DNA from: an uncultured Roseburia sp. | Lineage (GTDB): Bacteria > Bacillota > Clostridia > Lachnospirales > Lachnospiraceae | Assembly: GCA_905206195.1 (NCBI GenBank) | Contig: CAJLGN010000099.1 | Span: 1-6,117 of the forward strand | Reading direction: 5' to 3' | DNA length: 6,117 nucleotides | In this document: positions 5,812 to 6,117 of the stretch, in pieces | How positions within the stretch are numbered: the stretch's first letter is position 1 | Layout of the letters: each line of letters opens with the position of its first letter | The notes under the pieces: generated by a model | What the model was told of the DNA's origin: nothing | Databases searched by the model: none | What the model saw: the letters and a program-made list of their open reading frames with translations, nothing else | Translations under genes and position numbers: made by a program

Positions 5812-6117
5812 CTATTTTACAAATTCATCCAAAAAATTCATGCCTGCGCTCTGCTCGGATTCCTCCTCCGCCTGGCGGGCAGCAAACTCCTCCGCCATCG
5901 CGTCGTAAAATGGCGGCACATTCTCATCGACGTACTGCGGTTTCTCCCGGAAAATCGGGGCATCCTCCTGCAGTCTCGCCCCGTCCGGCACAAAGACCGC
6001 AGCCCCCTCTTCTATCTCCTCGTAAAAGGGACGCTCCACTCCGTCTCCCCCCGCAGCGTTGCTATTCTGCCCACCTTTGCCAGATAAACTGCCGGTTCCC
6101 GGAGTAGCAAAGTCAAA
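5812..6117 (-). CDS. Unrecognised acidic protein, C-terminal fragment
   Basis: An open frame runs from the window edge to a TAG at 5814-5812 and gives the last 101 residues of a longer protein. I do not recognise the family. The visible part starts with a flexible Gly/Ser/Asn-rich stretch (about residues 5-26, including SLSGKGGQNSNAAGGDG). An acidic tail follows: RPFYEEIEEGAAVFVPDG, a Pro/Glu-rich middle (PIFREKPQYVDENVPPFYDA), a run of alternating Glu/Ala (EEFAARQAEEESEQSAG) and the end NFLDEFVK. It has no transmembrane segment or cysteine, and looks like a disordered linker and tail rather than a catalytic domain. A GTG at 6039 is possible as an internal start but has no ribosome binding site, so the gene most likely continues beyond 6117. 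The coding frame is supported by its continuity and by location on the same strand as all neighbours. Confidence 0.6.
   Translation of the reverse strand, partial: FDFATPGTGSLSGKGGQNSNAAGGDGVERPFYEEIEEGAAVFVPDGARLQEDAPIFREKPQYVDENVPPFYDAMAEEFAARQAEEESEQSAGMNFLDEFVK

Overview
The window looks like a chromosomal segment of a Gram-positive, gut-type Clostridia bacterium, probably Lachnospiraceae. That placement is inferred from strong AGGAGG-type ribosome binding sites, moderate GC, A/T-rich intergenic promoters and the protein families present; no rRNA or marker gene fixes it. Every gene supported here lies on the minus strand, so transcription runs from position 6117 towards position 1. No tRNA, rRNA, CRISPR array, transposase or phage gene was seen.

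In the direction of transcription: (1) 6117-5812 is the C-terminal end of an unrecognised acidic protein cut by the window edge. (2) 5671-4994 is a stand-alone left-handed beta-helix protein like the acetyltransferase half of GlmU, with a good sigma-A-type promoter at 5766-5738. (3) 4852-4160 and 4134-3124 form a tight two-gene operon: a long NifU/IscU-like Fe-S scaffold homologue followed by a GGGtGRT-family protein of unknown function, closed by a strong intrinsic terminator at 3094-3052. (4) 2934-2906 is a promoter for a long lipoprotein, the substrate-binding component of an Opp/Dpp-type peptide ABC transporter (2798-303). (5) After a 201-bp gap comes the first 33 codons of an OppB/DppB-type permease (101-1), so the rest of the transporter operon lies beyond the window.

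Two things deserve attention. The scaffold/GGGtGRT pair is a compact, conserved-looking module without an assigned biochemical role. The gap between the binding-protein and permease genes folds, as minus-strand RNA only, into a nearly continuous hairpin of about 140 nt in which every deviation from perfect symmetry is a G-U pair. A related end motif (GCTGTCGCAAAAT-like) recurs upstream of the binding-protein promoter at about 2949-2961, suggesting a dispersed repeat family.
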